This document shows positions 16,868 through 26,035 of a stretch of 64,000 nt of DNA, in pieces. The position numbers and the translations under genes are program-made. Numbering within the stretch: position 1 is the stretch's first letter; each line of letters starts with the position of its first letter. Source of the DNA: Microbacterium testaceum (lineage in GTDB: Bacteria; Actinomycetota; Actinomycetes; Actinomycetales; Microbacteriaceae); assembly GCF_003075375.1 (NCBI RefSeq), contig NZ_QDFT01000002.1, positions 62,001 to 126,000 on the forward strand, given 5' to 3'. The notes below the pieces were generated by a model, which was not told the DNA's origin, ran no database searches, and worked only from the letters and a program-made list of their open reading frames with translations.

Positions 16868-18481
16868 ATGACCGAGCTCTCCGCCCCCACCGGCCGCGAA
16901 CCCGCGCTGGTCGCGCAGCCCCGACCCGACGGGTCGGCTCCTCTCGCCCTCGTTCTGGGGGCCACCGGCTACCTGGGTGGCCGACTCGTTCCGCGCCTGC
17001 TGTCGGCGGGGTACCGGGTGCGCGTCCTCGCGCGCGATCCGCGCCGCGTCGGCGCGTTCCCCTGGGGCGAAGATGTCGAGGTCGCGACGGGCGATGCGAC
17101 CGATCGCGCGGCGGTACGCGCCGCCGTCGACGGCGTCGACGTGCTCTACTACCTGATCCACTCGATGGGCAGCGCGCGCGACTTCGAGGCGACCGACCGC
17201 GTCGCCGCCCAGACCGTCGCCGACGCCGCCTCGGCGGCATCCGTTTCTCGCATCGTGTACCTCGGCGGACTGCACCCCGACGACGCGACCCTCTCGGCCC
17301 ACCTGCGCTCGCGCGTCGAGGTCGGCGAGATCCTGTTGCGCAGCGGCGTACCCACCCTGGTGCTGCAAGCCGGTGTCGTGATCGGCTCGGGCTCGGCGTC
17401 GTTCGAGATGGTCCGTCACCTCACCGACGTGCTCCCGTACATGCCCGCGCCCAAGTGGGTGCGCAACCACATCCAGCCGATCGCCGTGCGCGACGTGCTG
17501 CACTATCTGTTGGGCGCCGCGCGCGTGGCCCCCAACGTCAACCGCGCGGTCGACATCGGCGGTCCCGACGTCCTGCGCTACGGCCAGATGATGAACGGCT
17601 ATGCCCTGCAGGCCGGGCTGCCGCAGCGGGCGATCGCCTCGCTGCCCGTCCTCACGCCCCGCCTGGCGTCGCACTGGGTCAACCTCGTCACGCCCATTCC
17701 GAAGGCGATCGCCCGGCCCCTCGTCGAGTCGCTGCAGAACGACTGCGTCGTCAAGGACCGCGCGATCGACGATCTCGTCCCGCGACCCGAGGGCGGGCTG
17801 ATGCCCTACCGCGAGGCCGTACGACGGGCCCTGGGACGCGTGAACGACGACGACATCGAGACGAGCTGGCAGGACGCCGAGGTCTCGGGTGCGCCGAGCG
17901 ACCCCCTGCCCAGCGACCCCGAGTGGGCCGGGCGCCTGGTGTACACCGACATCCGCACCATGACCACCACGGCCAGCTCCGCGCAGCTGTGGTCGGTCAT
18001 CGAGGGCATCGGCGGCGAGAACGGCTGGTACTCCTCGCCCCTGCTCTGGGCGATCCGCGGGTGGATGGACCGCCTCGTCGGCGGGGTGGGCCTCGCCCGA
18101 GGCCGCCGCAGCCGCTCGGTGGTCACGGTCGGCGACGCGCTGGACTTCTGGCGGGTCGAGGCGATCGAGCCGGGCCACCTGCTGCGCCTGCGCGCCGAGA
18201 TGAAGGTGCCGGGCGGCGCATGGCTCGAACTTCGCGCAACCCCCGAGGGCACGGGCGCCCGCTTCGACCAGCGCGCGCTGTTCTTCCCCACGGGTCTGGC
18301 TGGGCGCCTGTACTGGTTGTCGGTGCTGCCCTTCCACGGCCTCATCTTCAGCGGCATGGCGCGGCGCATCACGGCCGCGGCCGAGCACGTGCAGCGCGAC
18401 GATCTCGAGCCGAAGGCGAAGGCGGGGCGTATCGCGCCCGAGATCGCCGAGGTCGAGACGACCGCGGCGCCGTCGGCGTGA
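16868..18481 (+). CDS. NAD(P)-binding SDR-like protein with C-terminal DUF2867
   Basis: 537 aa fusion. The N-terminal atypical short-chain dehydrogenase/NmrA-like domain has the nucleotide-binding GATGYLGGRLV near residues 34-44. The C-terminal DUF2867 domain (about residues 350-510) contains a GWYSSPLLWAIRGWMDRL segment typical of the family. Function is unknown; a redox or cofactor-sensing role is inferred from the Rossmann domain. The start is preceded by TACCGT and 6 bases, so the transcript may be leaderless. It stands alone, just upstream of the molybdenum cofactor genes. Confidence 0.85.
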   Translation: MTELSAPTGREPALVAQPRPDGSAPLALVLGATGYLGGRLVPRLLSAGYRVRVLARDPRRVGAFPWGEDVEVATGDATDRAAVRAAVDGVDVLYYLIHSMGSARDFEATDRVAAQTVADAASAASVSRIVYLGGLHPDDATLSAHLRSRVEVGEILLRSGVPTLVLQAGVVIGSGSASFEMVRHLTDVLPYMPAPKWVRNHIQPIAVRDVLHYLLGAARVAPNVNRAVDIGGPDVLRYGQMMNGYALQAGLPQRAIASLPVLTPRLASHWVNLVTPIPKAIARPLVESLQNDCVVKDRAIDDLVPRPEGGLMPYREAVRRALGRVNDDDIETSWQDAEVSGAPSDPLPSDPEWAGRLVYTDIRTMTTTASSAQLWSVIEGIGGENGWYSSPLLWAIRGWMDRLVGGVGLARGRRSRSVVTVGDALDFWRVEAIEPGHLLRLRAEMKVPGGAWLELRATPEGTGARFDQRALFFPTGLAGRLYWLSVLPFHGLIFSGMARRITAAAEHVQRDDLEPKAKAGRIAPEIAEVETTAAPSA

Positions 18482-18588
18482 CAGCTGCCGGCGCGGGCGA
18501 CGGGCGGATCTCTCGTCGCGCGGCGGGCGGGAGTGCGACTTCTCGTGTGCGCCACGCCGTCGCGGGACCGCATGCGGCCGGAGCGGCC

Positions 18589-18594
18589 TAGGCT
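18589..18594 (+). promoter_or_regulatory. -10 box TAGGCT, leaderless promoter of mog-moaE
   Basis: TAGGCT, then 7 bases, then GTG 18602. This supports the GTG start over the upstream ATG of the same frame. Confidence 0.5.
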
Positions 18595-18601
18595 GATCCG
18601 C

Positions 18602-19084
18602 GTGCCCCCTCGCGCCCGCGTCCTGACCGTTTCCGACCGCTCCGCCGCCGGCCTGCGCGAGGATCGGGGTGGGCCGCTCGCAGTCTCGCTGCTGCGCGAA
18701 GCCGGTTTCGACTGCGCCGACCCGGTGATCGTGCCCGACGGTGCCGACAGCGTCGAGAGGGCACTGCGCGCGCTCGTCGCCGAGGGGCCGGGTCTCGTCG
18801 TGACCACCGGGGGCACGGGCATCGCGCCCACCGACCGCACACCCGAGGGCACCGCCCGCGTCCTCGACCGCGCGCTGCCCGGGATTGCTGAGGAACTCCG
18901 CCGCCGTGGCCTCGCCGACACGCCCCTGGCCGTCATCTCCCGCGGTCTCGCGGGCATCGTCGACCCGGGCACCCTCGTGGTCAACCTCCCCGGATCGACG
19001 AGGGCCGTGGCATCCGGGATCTCCGTCCTCGCGGAACTCGCCCCGCACATCCTCGACCAGCTCGCCGGAGGAGACCACGCATGA
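18602..19084 (+). CDS. mog: Molybdopterin adenylyltransferase-type protein (MogA/MoaB family)
   Basis: 160 aa single MoCF-binding domain. The signature TTGGTGIAPTDRTPE near residues 63-77 binds molybdopterin. The family adenylates molybdopterin before metal insertion by MoeA. GTG 18602 is chosen because VPPRARVLTVSD is the normal family start and a leaderless-type -10 box lies 7 bases upstream; the frame extends to 18533 but that part is unlike the family. Its stop overlaps the moaE start by ATGA, giving a two-gene unit convergent with the main moa operon. Confidence 0.9.
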   Translation: MPPRARVLTVSDRSAAGLREDRGGPLAVSLLREAGFDCADPVIVPDGADSVERALRALVAEGPGLVVTTGGTGIAPTDRTPEGTARVLDRALPGIAEELRRRGLADTPLAVISRGLAGIVDPGTLVVNLPGSTRAVASGISVLAELAPHILDQLAGGDHA

Positions 19085-19509
19085 GCGCCGTCCGCATCGC
19101 CCGCCTGTCCGATCAGCCCCTCGACCTCGACGCGCACCTCGACGCCGTCGAGGAGTCCTCCTCGGGCGCCGTCACCACCTTCGTCGGTCGCGTGCGCGAC
19201 ACCGATCCCGACGCCGCCGACGCCGTGGTCGCCCTCGAGTACAGCGCTCACCCCGACGCCGAGCAGACCCTGCACCGCATCGCAGCGGACGCCGCCGCCG
19301 GCACCGACGCGATCGTCGCGGTCAGCCATCGCGTCGGACGCCTGGGCGTGGGCGAGGCGGCGGTGGTCATCGCCGTGGCATCCGGTCACCGCGCAGCGGC
19401 GTTCGAGGTGTGCCGCACGGTCATCGAGACGATCAAGACCGACCTGCCTGTGTGGAAGCGGCAGGTCGAGGCCGACGGCACGACGGAGTGGAAGGGCCTC
19501 GGGGGCTAG
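19081..19509 (+). CDS. moaE: Molybdopterin synthase catalytic subunit MoaE
   Basis: 142 aa, the usual MoaE length. It joins MoaD to convert cyclic pyranopterin monophosphate to molybdopterin. Family features are SGAVTTFVGRVRD near residues 28-40, LEYSAHPDAEQ, HRVGRLGVGEAAVVIAV and the C-terminal IKTDLPVWKRQ containing the catalytic Lys region. The start overlaps mog. Its partner moaD is on the opposite strand across a 515-bp repeat-filled gap, so the two subunits of one enzyme are not co-transcribed. Confidence 0.96.
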   Translation: MSAVRIARLSDQPLDLDAHLDAVEESSSGAVTTFVGRVRDTDPDAADAVVALEYSAHPDAEQTLHRIAADAAAGTDAIVAVSHRVGRLGVGEAAVVIAVASGHRAAAFEVCRTVIETIKTDLPVWKRQVEADGTTEWKGLGG

Positions 19510-19591
19510 CTCCCACCTCGTGCGCAGTGGGGGCTGCGCTCGCTTGCGCGGCCGAGCCGTCCCCGGAACGCGGAGACGCCTGCGCGCGTAC

Positions 19592-19982
19592 CTCGGAGAA
19601 TCGCGCGGAAGTCGGATCTTTCGCGGGGGATCGTCCGAGTTGGGTGCGTTCGTCCGAGTTTCGCGCGCCGCGCCGGCCCCGCGGGTTCGCGTCGCGCCCC
19701 GGGCCGGCGGGCTCGCGTCGCACCGGCAGCTCGGCGGCTGGCGCGAAGCTCGGAGAATCGCGCAAAAGTCGGATGTTTCGCGGGGAATCGTCCGAGTTCG
19801 GTGCGTTCGTCCGAGTTTCGCGCGACGTGTGACGGCCCCGCGGGGCCGCGCCGCGTGCCGGCCCGCGGGTGCAGGCCGGGCTCGCAGTTCGGCGGCTGGA
19901 GTCAAACTCGGAGAATCGCGCGAAAGTCGGACGTTCCGCCGGGAATCGTCCGAGTTGGGTGCGTTCGTCCGAGTTTCGCGCG
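19592..19982. repeat. Tandem array, three 76-bp cores at a 157-158-bp period
   Basis: Cores at 19592-19667, 19749-19824 and 19907-19982 differ at a handful of positions. They begin CTCGGAGAATCGCG and end GTCCGAGTTTCGCGCG. Each core carries an imperfect inverted repeat, CGCGCGAAAGTCGGAC against GTCCGAGTTTCGCGCG (clearest in copy 3), and an internal direct repeat TCGTCCGAGTT. The ~80-bp GC-rich spacers also resemble one another, so the whole 157-bp unit is repeated. The array fills the convergent moaE/moaD gap; frames through it are shadows. Confidence 0.8.
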
Positions 19983-20023
19983 CCACCCGGCGCCCGCCGC
20001 GCCCCGGCGCGCCGCGGCCCGGC

Positions 20024-20260
20024 TCAGCCGCCGGCGAAGGGCGGCAGCACGTCGACGTGCGCGACGGCGTCGAGCGCGGCGTCGTCGTCGCGGCGCGTGC
20101 CGTCCACGAGCACCGCGCAACGGTCCAGGATGCCGCCGAGCGCGACGTGGTCGCGGACCATCCCCGCGCGCAGCGCCGTCAGCGTCGTCTCGGCGCGGTC
20201 CTCGGCATCCGTCCCGGCGGCCTCGGCGGCGGCGGCGAAGTAGCGGACGCGGACGCTCAC
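20024..20260 (-). CDS. moaD: Molybdopterin synthase sulfur carrier subunit MoaD
   Basis: 78 aa ubiquitin-like protein ending in the diagnostic Gly-Gly (VLPPFAGG). The terminal glycine is activated by MoeB, carries the thiocarboxylate sulfur and inserts it with MoaE. It starts at GTG 20260, overlapping the stop of moaC as GTGA. It is the last gene of the moaA-moeB-moeA-moaC-moaD operon. Confidence 0.94.
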   Translation of the reverse strand: MSVRVRYFAAAAEAAGTDAEDRAETTLTALRAGMVRDHVALGGILDRCAVLVDGTRRDDDAALDAVAHVDVLPPFAGG

Positions 20261-20748
20261 GCGGACACGCCCTCGGCCTCGCCCGGGCGCGCCCAGTCGC
20301 CGGATTTGCCGCCGGTCTTCGACACGATCCGCACGTTCTCGATGAAGGTGCCCTTGTCCATGCCCTTCACCATGTCGACGATCGCCAGCGCCGCGACCGA
20401 CACGCTCGTCAGCGCCTCCATCTCGACGCCGGTGCGGTCGGCGGTGCCGACGGTCGCTTCGATCTCGACGCCGTCTTCGGTGATCTCGAGGTCGACCGAG
20501 GCCCGGTGCACGCCGATCACGTGCGCGAGCGGAAGCAGGGCGGGCGTGGCCTTGGCGGCCTGGATGCCGGCGATCCGCGACACGGCGAGCACGTCGCCCT
20601 TGGGGGCGGTGCCGTCGCGCAGGGCCGCGACCACCTCGGGCGCGCAGCGCACGAAACCCCGCGCGGTGGCGGTGCGGACGGTGGGCTGCTTGAGGGTGAC
20701 GTCGACCATGCGGGCGTGGCCCGCGGCATCCAGGTGGGTGAAGGTCAT
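20257..20748 (-). CDS. moaC: Cyclic pyranopterin monophosphate synthase MoaC
   Basis: 163 aa. Acts after MoaA to form cyclic pyranopterin monophosphate from the rearranged GTP intermediate. Family motifs are [18 protein letters not shown] at the start, [24 protein letters not shown], the catalytic region [27 protein letters not shown], and the late VSKTGGKSG. It starts at ATG 20748, overlapping the moeA stop, and ends overlapping moaD. Confidence 0.97.
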   Translation of the reverse strand: MTFTHLDAAGHARMVDVTLKQPTVRTATARGFVRCAPEVVAALRDGTAPKGDVLAVSRIAGIQAAKATPALLPLAHVIGVHRASVDLEITEDGVEIEATVGTADRTGVEMEALTSVSVAALAIVDMVKGMDKGTFIENVRIVSKTGGKSGDWARPGEAEGVSA

Positions 20749-21968
20749 GGAATCAGCATGACATCGAGCGGGTCTCCGGCGGACACCGTGGACACGTCGG
20801 CGGGAATCACGGCGAAGGCCTCGGCCCGCGCGAGCGAGGCGGCCAGGTGAGAGCCCGAGCCTCCGGCGGTGGCGGGGCGGACGGTGCCCGCGACCAGGTC
20901 GATCGCGGCGGGGAGGTACTGGCGGCGGCCGGGCGGCGTCGTCCAGTCCTCGGATGCCGTGAGGCGGGCGATGCGTCGATCGATGACCGCGCGCCCCTGC
21001 AGCGCCAGCAACGCGGGCCGCACGAACACCTCGAACGACACCGCGACGCTGACGGGGTTGCCGGGCAGGCCGAAGACGAGCCGGCCGTCGTCGAGTGCGC
21101 CGAAGGCCTGGGGTTTTCCGGGCTGCATGGCGACCTTGACGAACGAGATGCGCTCCGACAGGGCCTGCCGCACGGGTTCGTAGGCCCCGGCGCTCACGCC
21201 TCCGCTGAAGACGATGACGTCGACGTCGGCCGCGTGCGCGAGCAGGGCGTGGATCGCGTCCGCGTCGTCCCGCAGCGACGAGACGACGGTCACGTCGGCG
21301 TCGGCGTCGGCGACCAACGCCGCGAGCAGCGTCGAGTTCGAGTCGGGGGTCTGTCCGCGCCCCGGCGCGACGCCCGGCGGTACGAGCTCGCTGCCGGTCG
21401 ACACGACGGCGACCCGGGGGCGTCGGCGCACCTCGACGTCGGCCACGCCCGCGGCGGCGGCGGCGGCCACGGCGAACGGCCCCAGGCGCTCGCCGGGGGT
21501 CAGCACGACGTCGCCGGTGCGGGTGTCGCCGCCGCGTCGGCGGATGAAGGCCCCGGATGCCGCGGGCGCACGCCGCACCTCGACGGTGCCGAGCGAGTCG
21601 GCGAGGCCTCCGGCGGTGTCCTCGAACGGGACGATTGCGTCGGCGTGGGTGGGGACGGGCGCGCCCGTCATGATGCGCACCGCCTCGCCCGCGCCGAACG
21701 ACGGGTCGTCGGACGAGCCGGCCGGCAGATCGGCGACGACGCGCAGGGCGACCGGGTTCTCGGCATCCGCGCCTTCGACGTCGGCGAGGCGCACCGCGAA
21801 CCCGTCCATCGAGGAGTTGTCGAAGCCGGGCAGGTCGTGCGCGGCGCGCACGGGGGCGGCGAGGGTGCGCCCGGCCGCGTCCGCGAGCCGCACGGTCTCG
21901 ACGGGCAGGGGCGTCACGGCGTCGAGCACGCGGGCGCGGTGCTCCTCGACGGTCAGCAGCTCGCTCAC
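20745..21968 (-). CDS. moeA: Molybdopterin molybdenumtransferase MoeA
   Basis: 407 aa, the normal length. It inserts molybdenum into adenylated molybdopterin. Visible features are [10 protein letters not shown] near residue 50, the IMTGAPVP region, the MoCF-binding motif [13 protein letters not shown] and the late [18 protein letters not shown] 21968 overlaps the stop of moeB (GTGA) and fits the family start ([14 protein letters not shown]). Embedded in the moa operon. Confidence 0.96.
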   Translation of the reverse strand: MSELLTVEEHRARVLDAVTPLPVETVRLADAAGRTLAAPVRAAHDLPGFDNSSMDGFAVRLADVEGADAENPVALRVVADLPAGSSDDPSFGAGEAVRIMTGAPVPTHADAIVPFEDTAGGLADSLGTVEVRRAPAASGAFIRRRGGDTRTGDVVLTPGERLGPFAVAAAAAAGVADVEVRRRPRVAVVSTGSELVPPGVAPGRGQTPDSNSTLLAALVADADADVTVVSSLRDDADAIHALLAHAADVDVIVFSGGVSAGAYEPVRQALSERISFVKVAMQPGKPQAFGALDDGRLVFGLPGNPVSVAVSFEVFVRPALLALQGRAVIDRRIARLTASEDWTTPPGRRQYLPAAIDLVAGTVRPATAGGSGSHLAASLARAEAFAVIPADVSTVSAGDPLDVMLIP

Positions 21969-22741
21969 GCGGGGGTCCTTCCGGAGGGGATCAGCGGGAT
22001 GACATCCTGTCGGGCGCGCAGCGCGTCGACGACGACCAGGCGTCCGAGCAGGGGTTCCCCCGCGCCGGTGACGAGTTTGATCGCCTCGGTCGCGAGCAGT
22101 CCGCCCACCTGGACGCACAGCGATCCGAGCACCCCGACCTGCGCGCAGGTGGGGGGTTCGCCCGCCGATCCCGGGGGGAACAGGTCGCCCAGCACGACCG
22201 GCGCGTGCCCCTCGGGCGGCGCCGACCAGAACACGGTGACCTGCGCCGCCCATTCCTGCACGGCCCCCCAGACGAGGGGGATGCCGAGGTGCTCCGCCGC
22301 GGCGGCGACGGCCTCGCGGGTGTCGAAGGTGTCGCTGCCGTCGATGACGAGGTGGGCGCCGTCGAGCAGGTCGACGGCGTTGTCGGCGGTCAGGCGGAGC
22401 GTGCGCTCGTGCACGACGGTGAGGGGCGAGAGGTCGCGGACGGCGCGCGCCGCCGAGGCGGTCTTCGCCGTGCCGATGTCGTCGACCCGGTGCGCCAGCT
22501 GACGCTGCAGGTTGGTGCGCTCGACCACGTCGTCGTCGACGACGACGAGCTCGCCCACTCCGGCGGCGGCGAGGGCGAGCAGCACGGGGGAGCCGAGTCC
22601 TCCGGCGCCGATCACCGCGATGCGCGCGGCGGCGAGGCGGCGCTGGCCCTCTTCGCCGATCGCGGCGAGGACGGCATGACGAGCCGTGCGGATGAGTTCT
22701 TCGGGGGCGAGGGATGCCACCGGCTCGACGAGCGGTCTCAT
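21965..22741 (-). CDS. moeB: Molybdopterin synthase adenylyltransferase MoeB (ThiF/E1 family)
   Basis: 258 aa E1-like enzyme that adenylates the MoaD C-terminus. The nucleotide motif GAGGLGSPV lies near residue 45, followed by [14 protein letters not shown] and DGSDTFDTR. There is no rhodanese domain. The usual zinc CxxC pair before the CAEAGVLG-like motif is missing: the region reads [11 protein letters not shown], then TCAQVGVLG, and a matching C-terminal CxxC is not seen. It starts at ATG 22741, overlapping the moaA stop. Confidence 0.92.
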   Translation of the reverse strand: MRPLVEPVASLAPEELIRTARHAVLAAIGEEGQRRLAAARIAVIGAGGLGSPVLLALAAAGVGELVVVDDDVVERTNLQRQLAHRVDDIGTAKTASAARAVRDLSPLTVVHERTLRLTADNAVDLLDGAHLVIDGSDTFDTREAVAAAAEHLGIPLVWGAVQEWAAQVTVFWSAPPEGHAPVVLGDLFPPGSAGEPPTCAQVGVLGSLCVQVGGLLATEAIKLVTGAGEPLLGRLVVVDALRARQDVIPLIPSGRTPA

Positions 22742-23907
22742 CCGCCGATCGCGCTCATCGTGCGCTGCGGCTGGACGAAGTCGGCGCGGGCGAGTCCCAC
22801 CCGGTCGGAGCCGTGGGCGCGGGGCTTGACCCACATGGCATCCCGCCAGATCTGCGCGAGACCCTCGTCGTCGGCTCCGTCGCGCAGGGCCGTGAGCAGG
22901 TCGGTCTCTTCGTGCGAGAACAGGCACGAGCGGATGCGCCCGTCGGCGGTCACACGGGTGCGCGTGCACGCGGCGCAGAACGGCTCGGTCACCGACGAGA
23001 TGATGCCGACGTGACCGGCGACGGCGGTCTCGCCGGGGCGGCGCACCTCCCAGCGCTCCGCGGGGGCGGCCCCGCGGCCGCGCGGGTCGGGGGCGAGCGA
23101 GAACGCCGTCTCGATCTCGGCGCGGATGTCGCGCGCCGGGATGACGGCCCCCTCGGTCCACGACCGGTCGCCGTCGAGCGGCATGTCCTCGATGAAGCGC
23201 ATCTCGAAGCCGTGCGTGACGGCCCAGTCGACGAGCGAGACGATCTCGGTGTCGTTGATGCCGCGCAGCAGCACGGCGTTGATCTTGATCGGGCCCAGGC
23301 CCGCCGCGCGCGCGGCCTCGAGGCCCGCGAGCACCTTGTCGAGGTGCGGTCGGCGCGTCAATTCGGCGAACGTCTCGGGATGCAGGGTGTCCAGCGACAC
23401 GTTCAGGCGGGTGAGACCCGCGTCCCTGAGGGGCTGCGCTCGTTTGTCGAGCCCGACGGCGTTGGTCGTCATCGAGATCGGCAGGTCGGGGTTGTCGGCG
23501 CGGATCCCGGCGATGATGTGCTCGAGGTCCTTGCGCACGAGCGGCTCGCCGCCGGTGATGCGCAGCTCTTCGGCGCCGAGGGAGTGCACGGCGACCCGCA
23601 CGATGCGGCGGATCTCGTCGGCGCTCATCAGCTGCGAGGTCGGCAGCCACGGCATCCCGTCCGCCGGCATGCAGTACGTGCAGCGCAGGTTGCATTTGTC
23701 GATCACCGAGACGCGCAGATCGGTGGCGACGCGACCGAAGCGGTCCTGCAGGCCGCCCTCGCGGGGGGCGTCGTTCGCGGGTCGGGTGGTGGTGCGGGAT
23801 GCCGGTGCCCCGGTTGAGGGGAGGGCCGTCGCCCCGGATGCCGTCACGGTGGCGCCGAGCGCCGCGGCCACCGGCCCTCGCGTCGCGCTCGCGTGCTCGG
23901 TGGTCAT
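22738..23907 (-). CDS. moaA: GTP 3',8-cyclase MoaA (radical SAM)
   Basis: 389 aa; first gene of the operon. The radical-SAM cluster motif CNLRCTYC binds the SAM-coordinating 4Fe-4S cluster near residues 72-79. The C-terminal cluster ligands are in FCAACTRTRVTADGRIRSC, and the protein ends in the conserved Gly-Gly (SAIGG) needed for activity. It converts GTP to 3',8-cyclo-GTP, the first step of molybdopterin synthesis. The first ~50 residues are an Ala/Thr/Pro-rich extension before the core. A TAGGCT box sits 6 bases before the ATG, so the transcript may be leaderless. Confidence 0.97.
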   Translation of the reverse strand: MTTEHASATRGPVAAALGATVTASGATALPSTGAPASRTTTRPANDAPREGGLQDRFGRVATDLRVSVIDKCNLRCTYCMPADGMPWLPTSQLMSADEIRRIVRVAVHSLGAEELRITGGEPLVRKDLEHIIAGIRADNPDLPISMTTNAVGLDKRAQPLRDAGLTRLNVSLDTLHPETFAELTRRPHLDKVLAGLEAARAAGLGPIKINAVLLRGINDTEIVSLVDWAVTHGFEMRFIEDMPLDGDRSWTEGAVIPARDIRAEIETAFSLAPDPRGRGAAPAERWEVRRPGETAVAGHVGIISSVTEPFCAACTRTRVTADGRIRSCLFSHEETDLLTALRDGADDEGLAQIWRDAMWVKPRAHGSDRVGLARADFVQPQRTMSAIGG

Positions 23908-23913
23908 GGGTCG

Positions 23914-23919
23914 AGCCTA
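23914..23919 (-). promoter_or_regulatory. -10 box TAGGCT, leaderless promoter of the moaA operon
   Basis: On the minus strand TAGGCT is followed by CGACCC and then ATG 23907. The divergent gap to the molbindin-like gene is only 88 bp and carries -10 boxes for both directions. Confidence 0.5.
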
Positions 23920-23983
23920 GTTCGGTCATGACGGGGCGGGGCGGCCTCGGGGCTGTGCGCTCGGCCTGAGAACACCCGGGCGG

Positions 23984-23989
23984 TAGCGT
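23984..23989 (+). promoter_or_regulatory. -10 box TAGCGT, leaderless promoter of the molbindin-like gene
   Basis: TAGCGT, then 6 bases, then ATG 23996. Confidence 0.45.
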
Positions 23990-23995
23990 CGATCC

Positions 23996-24388
23996 ATGGC
24001 CACCACCTTCCGGATCGCCCAGGCCGCGGGTCTTCTCGGCGTCAGCGACGACACCGTCCGGCGCTGGATCGAACAGGGACTGCTGCCGACGACGGGGGCG
24101 ACGCCGGTCGAGATCCCCGGCGCGGCTCTGGCCGAGCGGGCCGTGGCGCTCGCCGACGAGCCGGCCGATCCCACCGGGATCGCCTCGAGCGCTCGCAACC
24201 GCTTCGTGGGGATCGTCACGAGCGTGCGCGTCGACGGGGTGATGGCGCAGGTCGATCTGCAGTGCGGGCCCCACCGCGTGGTGTCGCTGATGTCGGCCGA
24301 GGCCGCGGAAGAACTCGGCCTCGAGCCCGGGTCGCTGGCCGTCGCCTCGGTGAAGGCGACCGTGGTGACGGTCGAGACGCCGCGCTGA
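23996..24388 (+). CDS. Molybdate-binding regulator-like protein: HTH plus TOBE domain
   Basis: 130 aa. The N-terminal excisionase/MerR-like helix-turn-helix reads FRIAQAAGLLGVSDDTVRRWIEQG (residues 5-28, shown here in part of the motif only as a pattern) and the C-terminal TOBE/Mop domain (about 66-128) contains SARNRFVGIVTSV and a typical molbindin fold pattern. TOBE domains bind molybdate. The combination, placed between the moa operon and modABC, suggests a molybdate-responsive DNA-binding regulator or molybdate store. It is simpler than ModE, which has two TOBE domains. The target site is not identified. Confidence 0.85.
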   Translation: MATTFRIAQAAGLLGVSDDTVRRWIEQGLLPTTGATPVEIPGAALAERAVALADEPADPTGIASSARNRFVGIVTSVRVDGVMAQVDLQCGPHRVVSLMSAEAAEELGLEPGSLAVASVKATVVTVETPR

Positions 24389-24500
24389 CGGGTTCGCGCT
24401 GACGGTTGAGAACGCGGATGCGGTCTTATCTCGCCCTACGGGGCGCAGATGCGGAAGAATGGATGCCGCGGGCCGCCCGGTGCCGCCGGAAGGACCCCTC

Positions 24501-25262
24501 ATGCGTCGCCCTCTGCGCACCGCCGCCCTCGCGATCGCGACCCTCGCCGCTCTCGCGGGCTGCGCCGCTCAGTCCGCCGAGCCCGCGGCATCCGGCGATG
24601 CCCTCTCGGGCACGGTCGAGGTGTACGCCGCGGCGTCGCTGCAGCGCTCGTTCGACGAGATCGCCCGGGCGTTCGAAGCCGCCCACCCCGGCGTGACGGT
24701 CAGTCCCGTGTACGACGGGTCGAGCACCCTCGCGACCCAGATCGCCGAGGGCGCCCCCGCCGACGTCTTCGCCTCGGCCGACGAGAAGAACATGGCCAAG
24801 GTCGTCGATCAGGCCCCCGAGCCGCAGGTCTTCGCGGGCAACACGCTCGTGATCGCCGTGCCGACGGGGAACCCCGCAGGAGTCGAGACCCTCGCCGACC
24901 TCGCCCGCGTCACGACGGTCCTGTGCGCACCCGAGGTGCCGTGCGGGGCCGCGTCGCAGACGCTGCTGTCGAACGCCGGGGTCGCCGTCACCGCCGCCAG
25001 CTCCGAACAGAACGTCACCGCCGTCCTCACCAAGGTCGCCGCGGGCGAGGCCGACGCGGGACTCGTCTACGCCACCGACGTGGTCGGCCGCGGCGACGTC
25101 GAGGCGATCGTGCCGGCGGGAGCGGATGCCGTGATCAACCGCTACCCGATCGCCTCGCTCTCCGATGCCCCGAACCCGCGGGCGGCGGCGGCGTTCGTGG
25201 AGTTCGTCTTCTCGGACGCCGGGCAGCGGATCCTCGCCGACGCCGGCTTCCGCGCCCCGTGA
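24501..25262 (+). CDS. modA: Molybdate ABC transporter substrate-binding lipoprotein ModA
   Basis: 253 aa. Lipoprotein signal with lipobox LAGC near residues 17-20. The mature part follows the ModA pattern: VEVYAAASLQRSFDEIA, YDGSSTLATQIAEGAPADVFASAD, and later GLVYATDV. It captures molybdate (and tungstate) outside the cell and delivers it to ModB. ATG 24501 has GGAAGGA 6-12 bases upstream. It overlaps modB by GTGA. Downstream of the molbindin-like gene and the moa operon, in keeping with cofactor supply. Confidence 0.95.
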   Translation: MRRPLRTAALAIATLAALAGCAAQSAEPAASGDALSGTVEVYAAASLQRSFDEIARAFEAAHPGVTVSPVYDGSSTLATQIAEGAPADVFASADEKNMAKVVDQAPEPQVFAGNTLVIAVPTGNPAGVETLADLARVTTVLCAPEVPCGAASQTLLSNAGVAVTAASSEQNVTAVLTKVAAGEADAGLVYATDVVGRGDVEAIVPAGADAVINRYPIASLSDAPNPRAAAAFVEFVFSDAGQRILADAGFRAP

Positions 25263-26035
25263 CCGGCGGCTTCATCCCGCGCTGGCTCATCGTTCCGGCG
25301 GGGATCGGACTGCTCTTCCTGCTCGTGCCTCTGACGGCGCTCGTCGCGCGGGTGCAGTGGACGACGCTGCTGAGCGACGTCACCTCACCCGCGGCGCTGT
25401 CGGCGCTCGGGCTGTCGCTGGGAACCGGGGCGGTGGCCACCGTGGTCTGCGCGGTGATCGGCATCCCGCTCGCCCTCCTGATCGCCCGCAGCGCCGACCG
25501 GACCGCGGCGGTGCTGCGCGCCCTGGTGACGGTGCCGCTCGTGCTGCCGCCGATGGTCGGGGGCGTCGCCCTGCTCTACCTGTTCGGGCGCAGCGGGCCT
25601 CTCGCGGGGCTCGGCCTGCCGTTCACGACCCCGGCGGTCGTGCTGGCGCAGGTCTTCGTCGCGCTGCCGTTCCTGGTGCTCGCCGTCGAAGGAGCCCTGC
25701 GCAGCACGGGCGTCGCCCTCGAGCGCACCGCGGCCTCGCTCGGCGCCTCGCGCGCCACGATCCTGCGCCGCGTGACCCTGCCGCTCGCGGCCCCCGGGAT
25801 TGTCGCGGGGGTCGTGCTGTGCTTCGCGCGAGCGATCGGGGAGTTCGGGGCGACGGCGCTGTTCGCCGGCAACCGCCCGGGGGTCACGCAGACCATGCCG
25901 CTCGCGATCTACACGGCCTTCAACGGGGCCGGGGTGTCGCAGGGCACCGCCGTGGCGCTGGCGCTGCTGCTGCTCGTGACGGCGATCGCGGTGCTGCTGC
26001 TCGTGCGCGGGTGGCGTCCGGGGGTGGGGCGATGA
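25259..26035 (+). CDS. modB: Molybdate ABC transporter permease ModB
   Basis: 258 aa with five to six predicted membrane helices. The EAA-type loop is ERTAASLGASRATILRRV near residues 155-172, and ARAIGEFGATALFAGN is the typical ModB motif. GTG 25259 overlaps the modA stop, and the stop overlaps the modC start by ATGA. It forms the membrane channel of the molybdate importer. Confidence 0.95.
   Translation: MTGGFIPRWLIVPAGIGLLFLLVPLTALVARVQWTTLLSDVTSPAALSALGLSLGTGAVATVVCAVIGIPLALLIARSADRTAAVLRALVTVPLVLPPMVGGVALLYLFGRSGPLAGLGLPFTTPAVVLAQVFVALPFLVLAVEGALRSTGVALERTAASLGASRATILRRVTLPLAAPGIVAGVVLCFARAIGEFGATALFAGNRPGVTQTMPLAIYTAFNGAGVSQGTAVALALLLLVTAIAVLLLVRGWRPGVGR

Noticed and set aside
19592..19982. 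CRISPR array
   Set aside because: Only three units, cores of 76 bp, and spacers that resemble each other; no cas genes nearby.
17806..19986. Long minus-strand frame over the DUF2867, mog and moaE genes and the repeat array
   Set aside because: Overlaps three clear genes in antisense and its repeated peptide comes only from the 157-bp DNA repeats.
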